Shown here piece by piece: positions 1-7,193 of a stretch of 8,266 nucleotides of DNA (position 1 is its first letter; each line of letters begins with the position of its first letter). This stretch comes from Actinomycetes bacterium. GTDB taxonomy: Bacteria; Actinomycetota; Acidimicrobiia; Acidimicrobiales; RAAP-2. The stretch is from assembly GCA_021784205.1 (NCBI GenBank), contig JAJXTB010000110.1, forward strand, positions 1 to 8,266. The letters are read 5' to 3'. The position numbers and the translations under genes were made by a program. Below the pieces are notes generated by a model. The model was given only the letters and a program-made list of their open reading frames with translations. It ran no database searches and was not told where the DNA came from.

Positions 1-1
1 C

Positions 2-73
2 AGCGCGGGTGGCAGCGCCCTCACCTCGCCCTACACCCTCGCCGGCTCGACCACCCTCTACGCCCAGTGGAGC
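2..73 (+). repeat. InlB B-type repeat, partial (last third)
   Basis: This is the end of a Listeria-Bacteroides repeat. It is recognised by SPYTLAGSTTLYAQWS, which matches the ends of the two complete copies that follow. Its N-terminal part lies outside the window. Confidence 0.75.
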
Positions 74-1075
74 GTCGCGTCAGCAGTGACGATCACCGTG
101 ACCTTTGACGCCAATGGTGGCGTTGGCGCCATGGCCACCGAGTCTCAGAACTACAACGTCGGCGCTCTTCTCAGCGGCAACGCCTTCTCGCGGACGGGCT
201 ACACCTTCGTTGGCTGGAATACGACGCCCAATGGCACTGGCCTGTTCTACGCCGACGGTGCAATGTACCCCTTTAGTGTCAACGTCACCCTCTACGCCCA
301 GTGGAGCGCACAGATCTTCACCGTGAGTTTTGATGCGAACGGCGGCACGGGAACGATGACCAGTGAAATGGGCAGTGCCAACACGTCATCGTTGCTCAAT
401 GCGAACACCTTCACCCGGACGGGCTACACGTTCGTCGGCTGGAATAGTGCCGCCAATGGCTCTGGTGCGGCCTTCGCCAACGATGCGAGCTACACCTTCA
501 CCACGAGCGTCACCCTCTACGCGCAGTGGAGGTCTAGCGGCCCGGTGGCGCAGGCCCCGCTCATCATCGTCACGACCTCCGGGCTAGCGGGTCGGCCTTT
601 GACGCTCGTCATCAGTGGTGGCTCGGGCAGTGGAGCCGTCACGTTCGCCGTCACCGATGGCACGGCCCAGGGATGTTCGATCACGGGTTCGGTTCTGAGT
701 GTCACTCACGCGGGCACGTGTGTCGTGGTCGCCACCAAGGCGTCGGATGCGACGTACCTCGCGACTTCGTCGTCGGACACGACGATCCTCATGAAGTCCC
801 CTCCGCCCACTCCCGCCATCGTCGTGCGCGTCACCTTCGAAAGTGGCTCCAGCGCGCTGAGTGCAAGTGACGTGCGCGCGCTCACACTGGATGTCAAGAG
901 GTACTCGGCTGGCGAGGTGGTGACGATCACCGCCTCAGCGTGGCGCAACCCGTCACTCAGTCGGGCGCGAGCCCTCGCCGTCGAGCGATTCGTGCTCGCT
1001 CGCGCGCGCGTGCACGTAGTTCTTCGTGAGACCAGTGGTCGGGCGAACGTGGCGGTGGTGGTGGCGCGGGCGTAG
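2..1075 (+). CDS. InlB B-repeat surface protein with Ig-like and OmpA-like C-terminal modules (5'-partial)
   Basis: The frame is open from the window edge, so this is the last 357 residues of a larger protein. The first GTG, at 86, lies inside a repeat and is not taken as the start. In order there are: the tail of one Listeria-Bacteroides (InlB B / Flg_new) repeat ending in LYAQWS; two full repeats (FDANGG...RTGYTFVGWN...TLYAQW); an Ig-like stretch at about 536-815 with two cysteines (codons 674 and 719) that could form a disulfide; a short proline-rich linker (PPPTP); and an OmpA-like tail from about 821 with VTFESGSSALS and the signature NPSLSRARA. Such repeats are known in secreted adhesin-like proteins. 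Export and a cell-surface role are inferred, because the signal peptide would lie upstream. The tail has no LPXTG motif and no terminal membrane segment. The actual ligand is unknown. Confidence 0.85.
   Translation, partial: SAGGSALTSPYTLAGSTTLYAQWSVASAVTITVTFDANGGVGAMATESQNYNVGALLSGNAFSRTGYTFVGWNTTPNGTGLFYADGAMYPFSVNVTLYAQWSAQIFTVSFDANGGTGTMTSEMGSANTSSLLNANTFTRTGYTFVGWNSAANGSGAAFANDASYTFTTSVTLYAQWRSSGPVAQAPLIIVTTSGLAGRPLTLVISGGSGSGAVTFAVTDGTAQGCSITGSVLSVTHAGTCVVVATKASDATYLATSSSDTTILMKSPPPTPAIVVRVTFESGSSALSASDVRALTLDVKRYSAGEVVTITASAWRNPSLSRARALAVERFVLARARVHVVLRETSGRANVAVVVARA
95..307 (+). repeat. InlB B-type repeat, complete copy
   Basis: This copy runs from TVTFDANGG through RTGYTFVGWNTTPNGTG to TLYAQWS. 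It carries the FDANGG, GYTFVGWN and LYAQW hallmarks of the family. Its FDANGG start lies exactly 225 bp (75 codons) before that of the next copy. Confidence 0.85.
320..532 (+). repeat. InlB B-type repeat, last complete copy
   Basis: This copy runs from TVSFDANGGTGTM through RTGYTFVGWNSAANGSG to TLYAQWR. Its DNA is very close to the previous copy around the GYTFVGWN core (191-220 versus 416-445). It is the last repeat before the Ig-like stretch. Confidence 0.85.
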
Positions 1076-1124
1076 ATCTGTGACGCGCACGCTGGCGCGC
1101 TACGAGAGTCGTCGCGGCGTCTCT

Positions 1125-2459
<1,335 letters not shown>

Positions 2460-2466
2460 CTCCTCA

Positions 2467-2473
2467 CCCTCCT
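2467..2473 (-). promoter_or_regulatory. Shine-Dalgarno site of the erythromycin-esterase-like gene
   Basis: The minus strand reads AGGAGGG, separated by 7 bases from the ATG at 2459. It is a near-consensus ribosome site and fixes this start. Confidence 0.75.
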
Positions 2474-2518
2474 ACGCCACGTGCGCGTTCACCAGGGAAC
2501 TAAGTCACGGTGTCGTCG

Positions 2519-3091
2519 TCACCGAGGATTCTGTAGGGAGGCATTCGCCCTGGCCACGGAGAAGATCGTGGGATCGTACCCCTCGGCCCGGCGCACGTAC
2601 TCGCCGTGGCGGGCGTGATCGGGATCCGAGAGAACCAGGAGAAACTCCTCGAAACCCGAGACGCCCCCACTGTCTTCGGGTGGGCAGGCTCGCTCGCCGG
2701 CCACACACACCGGGTACTCGAGTTCGACGGCGAGTTCTTCAATCGCCTCGAGCACGAGGTGGTGAATCCAGGTGTCGCCGAAGTCGTACTCGTACTCGAA
2801 GCGCGCGCCGACATTCTCGCCGAGCACGTCGGCGAGGCTGACGGTGGTCTCGTCAATCGTCTCGGGTCCGTCGTCGTCCTCGTCGTCGATGCCGATGCGC
2901 AACTCGCCCACGCGGAACTCGTGCAGGTGGTAGTCCTCCCAGCCCATGGCTAACTGGATGGCCCCGTGCAGATCCTCGAACGTGTCTGACGCGTTGAGGA
3001 TCACTCGGCGCCACACGAGCGGAGCGGTCCCCGTGAGTTCGACGCGAAGGGTCAGCGCGGCGTTCGCACGCCGCGCTCGTCGCGGGGTCAT
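2519..3091 (-). CDS. Plasmid pRiA4b ORF-3-like family protein
   Basis: The 190-residue product matches the PRiA4_ORF3-like family. Its hallmarks appear in order: LTGTAPLVWRRVIL at 19-32, FEDLHGAIQLAMGWEDYHLHEF at about 38-59, an acidic stretch (DDEDDD) at 69-74, FEYEYDFGDTWIHH at 98-111, and CVAGERACPPEDSGG at 129-143 ahead of GFEEFL. Cys129 and Cys136 are kept; the residue after PPED, often a third Cys in relatives, is Ser141. The family is common in bacteria and on some mobile elements, but its biochemical role is unsettled, so none is assigned. The ATG at 3091 has only a weak GGAAG site 5 bases upstream. The gene lies 36 bp downstream of the His-rich gene on the same strand, which makes cotranscription likely. 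No transposon end or transposase is visible nearby, so there is no evidence that this copy is mobile. Confidence 0.88.
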   Translation of the reverse strand: MTPRRARRANAALTLRVELTGTAPLVWRRVILNASDTFEDLHGAIQLAMGWEDYHLHEFRVGELRIGIDDEDDDGPETIDETTVSLADVLGENVGARFEYEYDFGDTWIHHLVLEAIEELAVELEYPVCVAGERACPPEDSGGVSGFEEFLLVLSDPDHARHGEYVRRAEGYDPTIFSVARANASLQNPR

Positions 3092-3127
3092 CGCAGCTTC
3101 CGTTCTTGTGTCATGTTCTTCTCGCGC

Positions 3128-3547
3128 CTAGACGAACTCGCGATACTCGTCCCACCACTCGCGCACCGACTTGAGAATTTCGGCGTCGGTCATGGCGACG
3201 ATGTTCGAGTCGATCGCCCCGATCACCAGCTGGGCGACGTCGGGATGCTTGCGCTCCCAGTACTGGACGAGTCGCAACATCGCGTTGGCCTTACCCGTGC
3301 CGTGTCCGACGAGAATGATTTCGCGCGCACCGCGCACCGCGTCGGTAAGGCCCTCGAAGAACGCCACGTCGTCGTGGTTGGTGTCGTGTCCGTGGTGGTG
3401 CTGGGCCTCGCGCACGTGGTGGTGGCGCTCTCGCTCGTCGGGCGCGCGCAACTCCTCGGGCTTGGTGCCCGGTTCGAGGCCGCTCGACCAAATTCGGGCC
3501 TCATCTCGGGTCACGGCTACGGCGACCAGTCCGGTGGTCTCGCTCAT
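3128..3547 (-). CDS. Small His-rich protein, possibly eRF1/'translational machinery'-type fold
   Basis: The product is 139 residues, read from the ATG at 3547, which has an excellent AGGAGGT site 5 bases upstream. A GTG 18 bp further upstream lies on the far side of that site and is not used. The protein starts with a strand-like VAVAVTRDEARIW (7-20). A charged middle follows with eight histidines at residues 42-58 (42-44, 50-52, 54, 58). The C-terminal half has EIILVGHGTGKANAM (76-90), ERKHPDVAQLVIGAID (98-113) and a final TDAEILKSVREWW. The layout, with a short N-terminal domain, His-rich linker and a 'hydrophobic strand, VGHGxxK, HPD, TD' half, resembles small bacterial proteins annotated as translational machinery or bacterial eRF1-like. 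That assignment rests on pattern only. No membrane segment or signal is seen. Function is unknown; ribosome or tRNA contact is a possibility. Confidence 0.75.
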   Translation of the reverse strand: MSETTGLVAVAVTRDEARIWSSGLEPGTKPEELRAPDERERHHHVREAQHHHGHDTNHDDVAFFEGLTDAVRGAREIILVGHGTGKANAMLRLVQYWERKHPDVAQLVIGAIDSNIVAMTDAEILKSVREWWDEYREFV

Positions 3548-3552
3548 GTCAC

Positions 3553-3559
3553 ACCTCCT
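3553..3559 (-). promoter_or_regulatory. Shine-Dalgarno site of the small His-rich gene
   Basis: The minus strand reads AGGAGGT followed by GTGAC and then ATG. It matches the 16S rRNA 3' end well and decides the start at 3547 over the GTG at 3565. Confidence 0.8.
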
Positions 3560-3610
3560 GACCACAACGTAGCCAGGTCGCCCACGTCGCGCGAATTGCG
3601 CCGCGTGGAC

Positions 3611-4849
3611 TTACTCTGGTCCGGCGTAGCGCCCGGCGGTCTCGGGGAACATTGCCTTGACGATCTTGAAGTTTGAAACGTCCGTCGTGCCATCGGAGTG
3701 CAGGTTGATGAGCGCGTCGCGCATGTACTTCTCGATGCCGACTTCGAGCATGGCGCCGTAGCCGCCGTGCAACTCCATCGCGTGTTGACAGACAGCGACG
3801 ATCTCGTGGGAGGCGAAGACCTTGACCATATTGCACAGAACGTCGGCGTCGGGAGAGAACGAGTCGACCGCTTGAGCGGCGTGGCGCAAGAAGGCCCCGA
3901 CCGCCTCGAGGCGCGTGGCCATGTCGGCCACGCGCGAGGCGACGGCCTGGTGCTTGATGAGTACTCGCCCGCCCTGGACCCGTTCGTGGACGAACTTGAT
4001 CGTCTCCTCGTAGGCGCCCAGCCCGATGCCGAGGCTCTTCGCGGCGACGAGGACCTTGCCCGGACGAAAGTAGATGCCGGCCTGAGCCAGGGCGTCGTCT
4101 CGCACGAGGAGATTCTCGGCCGGCACCCGGCAGTCGTCGAAGGTGATCTCGCCGTTGTTCATGAAGCGCCCGCCCATGGTCTCGTTGCAGCGCGTGACCT
4201 CGAGTCCGGGGGTGTCGCGCGCGACGAGGAAGCTCGACGTGCCCGAGGACATCGGCACGGCGTCGTTCGTGTTGGCGTAGACGACGTAGAGCGTCGCGTC
4301 AAAGCCGTTGGAGATGAACTGCTTGCGCCCGTTGATCACCCAGGTATCGCCCTCGAGCACGGCGGTCGTGTTCATGTTGACCTCGGGCACGCTGTAGGGC
4401 AGCCACCGGTCCGACGCGCCCGCGGGCTCGGTGAGGCAGTGCGCCATGAGAAACTGCGGTTCGGCCATGTAGCGGGTGAACCAGTACTCCTGGAGGTGTT
4501 CGGGCGCGAACCGCTCGATCAGGACCGCAATCTTCCAGTTCTGTACGAGCTTGTCCGCGAGGCCCGAGTCGCCGCGGGCGAGCTCGGTGGCTATCAGCGC
4601 CAGCGTCTGGGACTGCGTGGCGGGCTCGAGGGCGACGCCCCCGAAGCGCTCGGGCACGCCGAGTGCGCGCAGCCCGGCCGCGTCGGCCTCTTCGAGCAGG
4701 TGGGGGGCGAGTCGCGCGTGGGGGTCCATGTCCCACTCGCGCATCCGGTTCTCGGCGAGGAAGGGCAGCACGACGCGGTCCACGTAGCGCCGGCTGGTGT
4801 CGCGCATCATGCGCTGCTCGTCGGTGAGGTAGTGGTCTTCGAAGTACAT
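3611..4849 (-). CDS. Acyl-CoA dehydrogenase family flavoprotein
   Basis: The 412-residue product has the full acyl-CoA dehydrogenase layout. There is a helical N-terminal domain (LTDEQRMMRDTSRRYVDRVV, GLRALGVPERFGG at 59-71), a middle beta domain with CLTEPAGASD (138-147) and GDTWVINGRKQFISNG (167-182), and a C-terminal helical domain with ELHGGYGAML (359-368) and MRDALINLHSDGTTDV (376-391). Members use FAD to oxidise an acyl-CoA to the 2,3-enoyl-CoA. Two things are unusual. An extra stretch, RWLPYSVPEVNMN (148-160), follows the EPAGASD motif. Also, Asp386 stands where most members have the catalytic Glu of the EGT motif, and the alternative Glu position used by isovaleryl-CoA dehydrogenase appears to be Gly264. 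The substrate cannot be read from the sequence, and no other beta-oxidation gene is adjacent. The ATG at 4849 follows a GGGGG-type ribosome site. The gene is divergent from the glycosyltransferase gene. Confidence 0.93.
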   Translation of the reverse strand: MYFEDHYLTDEQRMMRDTSRRYVDRVVLPFLAENRMREWDMDPHARLAPHLLEEADAAGLRALGVPERFGGVALEPATQSQTLALIATELARGDSGLADKLVQNWKIAVLIERFAPEHLQEYWFTRYMAEPQFLMAHCLTEPAGASDRWLPYSVPEVNMNTTAVLEGDTWVINGRKQFISNGFDATLYVVYANTNDAVPMSSGTSSFLVARDTPGLEVTRCNETMGGRFMNNGEITFDDCRVPAENLLVRDDALAQAGIYFRPGKVLVAAKSLGIGLGAYEETIKFVHERVQGGRVLIKHQAVASRVADMATRLEAVGAFLRHAAQAVDSFSPDADVLCNMVKVFASHEIVAVCQHAMELHGGYGAMLEVGIEKYMRDALINLHSDGTTDVSNFKIVKAMFPETAGRYAGPE

Positions 4850-4897
4850 GGTGCCCCCTGGTCGACAACGCCGTTCCAGTGGATACTCACACGTTTG

Positions 4898-4931
4898 GCG
4901 CCGACGCGTCGCCCCGAGGAGCGCCGACGCG
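4898..4931. repeat. 11-bp direct repeat pair in the divergent promoter region
   Basis: GCGCCGACGCG occurs at 4898-4908 and again at 4921-4931 without mismatch. The 23-bp offset is about two helical turns, so both copies would face the same side of the DNA. In DNA this rich in GC a chance match is possible. Confidence 0.6.
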
Positions 4932-4946
4932 GTGAAATTACTTCAC
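4932..4946. promoter_or_regulatory. Inverted repeat GTGAA-N5-TTCAC, candidate operator
   Basis: The arms GTGAA (4932-4936) and TTCAC (4942-4946) are perfectly complementary around ATTAC. This is an AT-richer island in a GC-rich intergenic region, 30 bp upstream of the chosen glycosyltransferase start. Size and symmetry fit a small operator half-site pair. No cognate regulator is in the window. Confidence 0.4.
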
Positions 4947-4976
4947 GCCATGCCGCGCGGTCGCGACGACGGTGCC

Positions 4977-6260
4977 ATGATGAGCCCAGTGACGTTGTCG
5001 CGGACCTTTCTGTTCGCGCCCGAGAGCGCGTACGGGCCGACGAACAACTGCATTGGCATGGCAACGCGCCTGCGCTCGCGCGGGCATCGCGTCGTCTTCG
5101 CCGCGGAGAGGTCGTGGCGGGGGCGCCTCGAGGCGCTGGGCATCGAGGAAGAGTTGATCGACCTCGCGGCAGCGTCGACGACGCCCCAGGACGCGGGCCA
5201 GTTCTGGAAGGACTACGTGGGGGCGATCGCCCCCGAATTCGCCCGACCTACCCTCGAGCAGTTGGCGAGCGTGATCCGACCGATCTGGGAGGAGTTGATC
5301 GCGGGGGCCCGCTACGCCCAGGACCAACTGTGCGAGGTGGTGGCGCGCGTGGGTCCCGACGTCATCGTTCAAGACAACGTCGTGGGTTTTCCCGCCTTGG
5401 CCGCGGCGGGCGTCCCCTTCGTGCGCATCGTCTCGTGCAACCCTCTCGAGGTGCCGAGCCTCGGCGTGGCACCGGCGTTCTCGGGCCTCGGCGCGGATGA
5501 AGTTGAGCATTTCTCCCACTTTCGCGCGGCTTATCGAGAGACGCACGAGGAGATCTGGCGCGACTTTGACGCGTGGTATCGCGATCAGGGTGCGCCGGGA
5601 CTGGCCGAACTCGAATTCGTCGCACGAGGTGATCTCAATCTCTACGTGTATCCCGAGGAGCTCGACTACTCGCGCGACCTCGGGCCGACGTGGCACCGCC
5701 TGGACTCGTCGGTACGCGAGACGGAGTCGCCTATCGCGTTACCCGAAGGTTTCGCGAGCGGTGAGCGCCCGGTCATCTACTTCTCCCTCGGTTCGCTCGG
5801 CGGCGCGGACGTCGCTCTCATGCGTCGGGTGATCGAGGCTCTCGCGAGTGAGCCCTACGACGTGATCGTCTCTCTGGGGCCGCGCCACGACGAGATCGAG
5901 CTCGCCGCAAACATGTGGGGCGGCGAGTTCGTCCCCCAGACTCGCCTGGTGCCACTGGCCGACCTCGTCATCACCCACGGGGGCAACAACACCGTGACCG
6001 AGTCGATGCACTTTGGCAAGCCCATGGTGGTGCTGCCTCTCTTTTGGGACCAGTACGACAACGCCCAGCGCGTCGACGAGTGTGGCTACGGTCGGCGACT
6101 GGCGACCTACGAGGTGAGCGTCGATGACCTGCGACGCCACGTGGCCGAGATGCTTACCGACGGGGCGCTGCGCGAGCGGGCTCGCGCGGCCGGTGAGCGC
6201 ATCCGGCGCGCCGATGGGCTCGCGAGGGCGCTCAGCCTGCTCGAGGGGGTCGCTGGCTAA
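4977..6260 (+). CDS. GT1-family (UDP-glycosyltransferase/MGT-like) glycosyltransferase
   Basis: From the ATG at 4977 the product is 427 residues. An immediately following ATG at 4980 is equally possible, and no good ribosome site is seen for either. The open frame runs back to 4848, but that arginine-rich extension does not look like protein and would overlap the divergent gene. The acceptor half begins with RTFLFAPESAYGPTNN and RLRSRGHRVVFAAE. The donor half has YFSLGSLGGAD and the GT1 signature: ADLVITHGGNNTVTESMHFG at 328-347, KPMVVLPLFWDQYDNAQRV at 348-366, with Asp358-Gln359 as the likely sugar-contacting pair. Members transfer a sugar from a nucleotide donor to small molecules such as macrolides, lipids or phenolics; this acceptor is unknown. 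The His normally found near the N-terminus is replaced (Pro21 in the simplest alignment). A 2-hydroxyacid dehydrogenase starts 9 bp downstream. Confidence 0.88.
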   Translation: MMSPVTLSRTFLFAPESAYGPTNNCIGMATRLRSRGHRVVFAAERSWRGRLEALGIEEELIDLAAASTTPQDAGQFWKDYVGAIAPEFARPTLEQLASVIRPIWEELIAGARYAQDQLCEVVARVGPDVIVQDNVVGFPALAAAGVPFVRIVSCNPLEVPSLGVAPAFSGLGADEVEHFSHFRAAYRETHEEIWRDFDAWYRDQGAPGLAELEFVARGDLNLYVYPEELDYSRDLGPTWHRLDSSVRETESPIALPEGFASGERPVIYFSLGSLGGADVALMRRVIEALASEPYDVIVSLGPRHDEIELAANMWGGEFVPQTRLVPLADLVITHGGNNTVTESMHFGKPMVVLPLFWDQYDNAQRVDECGYGRRLATYEVSVDDLRRHVAEMLTDGALRERARAAGERIRRADGLARALSLLEGVAG

Positions 6261-6269
6261 TCTCGTGGC

Positions 6270-7193
6270 GTGAGCGGCCCCCTCGTTGTCAGCGTGCCTG
6301 ACGCGAGCCTGCGCGACGCCCTGCTCGCCTCGGGCGAGGACGTCACGGTCCTCGAGTGGGACATGACGACGCCGGCGCCACTCGCGCACCTGGACATCGT
6401 CGTGCCGCCCTACATGAGCCTCGTGCGCGCGCTCTCGAGGCTCGAGGGCGTGTCCGTGCGCCTCATCCAGAGCCAGTCAATCGGCTACGACGGCGTGCTC
6501 GGGGTCCTCGGGGCGGGGCGCGTCTTTGCCAACGCCGCCTCGGTGCACGAGGCCTCCACAGCCGAGTTGACCCTGGGGCTCATCCTCGCCTCCCAACGAG
6601 GCATCCCCGACTTCGTGCGTGCGGCTGAGCACGGACGCTGGGCGCCCGCGTGGCATCGCAGCCTGGCCGACTCGACGGTGGTCCTCGTCGGATATGGCGG
6701 GGTCGCGCGGGCCATCGAGGCGCGACTCGCCCCCTTTGAGGTGGAGATCCTACGCGTGGCGCGCCACTCGCGTACCGACGAGCGCGGCCTCATCTACGGC
6801 GTGGACTCGTTGGCCGACGTCCTGGCCCGCGCCGACGTCGTGGTGGTGGCGGTGCCCCTGGCCGCCGAGACGACCCACCTCGTGAACGGTCCCTTCCTCG
6901 CGGCGATGAAGGACGACGCGCTGCTCGTGAACGTCGCGCGCGGGCGCGTCGCCGACACTGAGGCCATCCTCGCCGAGGCGCGTCGGGGGCGTCTGCGCTT
7001 CGCCCTCGACGTCACCGACCCTGAGCCGCTGGCGCCGGGCCACGAGCTCTTTTCACTGTCCAACGTCCTCATCACGCCCCACGTCGGTGGGGCGACGTCG
7101 GCGATGGGTCCGCGAATGGCCCGCCTGCTCGTCGAGCAGGTTCGTCGCATGGCCAGCGGCGAGGCGCCGCTCAACGTCGTCCTTCGCTCCTAG
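6270..7193 (+). CDS. D-isomer-specific 2-hydroxyacid dehydrogenase (glyoxylate/hydroxypyruvate reductase-like)
   Basis: The 307-residue product is a compact member of the D-2-hydroxyacid dehydrogenase family. The NAD(P)-binding core starts at VLVGYGGVARAIEARL (138-153, glycine motif GYGG). The expected catalytic residues are all present: Arg224 in NVARGRVADTEAI, Glu252 in DVTDPEPL, and His271 in LITPHVGGAT. After the second core strand the sequence reads RVARHSRT (162-169), without the acidic residue typical of NAD-specific enzymes, which hints at NADP(H). Members reduce 2-keto acids such as glyoxylate, hydroxypyruvate or phenylpyruvate to D-hydroxyacids, or run the reverse. The choice between them cannot be made here, although the neighbouring glycerate kinase favours glyoxylate/hydroxypyruvate reduction. 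The GTG start is 9 bp after the glycosyltransferase stop, so cotranscription and coupled translation are likely. Its last 23 bp overlap the end of the convergent glycerate kinase gene. Confidence 0.92.
   Translation: MSGPLVVSVPDASLRDALLASGEDVTVLEWDMTTPAPLAHLDIVVPPYMSLVRALSRLEGVSVRLIQSQSIGYDGVLGVLGAGRVFANAASVHEASTAELTLGLILASQRGIPDFVRAAEHGRWAPAWHRSLADSTVVLVGYGGVARAIEARLAPFEVEILRVARHSRTDERGLIYGVDSLADVLARADVVVVAVPLAAETTHLVNGPFLAAMKDDALLVNVARGRVADTEAILAEARRGRLRFALDVTDPEPLAPGHELFSLSNVLITPHVGGATSAMGPRMARLLVEQVRRMASGEAPLNVVLRS

Larger units (their letters stand above)
4850..4976. promoter_or_regulatory. Divergent intergenic region with direct and inverted repeats
   Basis: This 127-bp region separates the start codons of the acyl-CoA dehydrogenase (-) and glycosyltransferase (+) genes, so it must hold or adjoin their promoters. 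No convincing -35/-10 pair was found on either strand. It contains an exact 11-bp direct repeat (4898-4908 and 4921-4931, starts 23 bp apart). An imperfect palindrome, GTGAAATTACTTCAC, begins at the very next base (4932-4946). These could be transcription factor sites, which is an inference. Confidence 0.5.

Noticed and set aside
1076..1124. Possible bidirectional terminator between the convergent surface-protein and esterase-like genes
   Set aside because: Only a 5-bp stem (GAGAG at 1104-1108 with CTCTC at 1121-1125) around a 12-base loop was found, with no T-run. This is too weak to call.
2519..3091. The pRiA4b ORF-3-like gene as part of an insertion sequence or plasmid remnant
   Set aside because: The family name comes from a plasmid, but no inverted ends, target duplications or transposase are visible, and composition matches the neighbours.
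3548..3565. GTG start at 3565 for the small His-rich gene
   Set aside because: It lies upstream of the strong AGGAGGT site that is correctly spaced for the ATG at 3547.
4862..4887. TCGACA and GATACT as a plus-strand -35/-10 promoter pair
   Set aside because: The spacer is only 14 bases and the -10 match is partial. It is not convincing in GC-rich actinobacterial DNA.
4848..4976. 43-codon N-terminal extension of the glycosyltransferase to an ATG at 4848
   Set aside because: It is Arg-rich and unlike the family, it would overlap the divergent start codon, and it would cover the region of repeats. The family fold begins right after the ATG pair at 4977/4980.
3698..5500. Long plus-strand open frame (600 codons) opposite the acyl-CoA dehydrogenase gene
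   Set aside because: It is antisense to a gene with clear family motifs. Its translation is rich in Val, Arg, Gly and His with no recognisable domain, as expected from third-position GC bias.
5739..6389. Minus-strand open frame (216 codons) spanning the glycosyltransferase end and dehydrogenase start
   Set aside because: It is antisense to two genes with intact motifs, and its own translation has no recognisable pattern.
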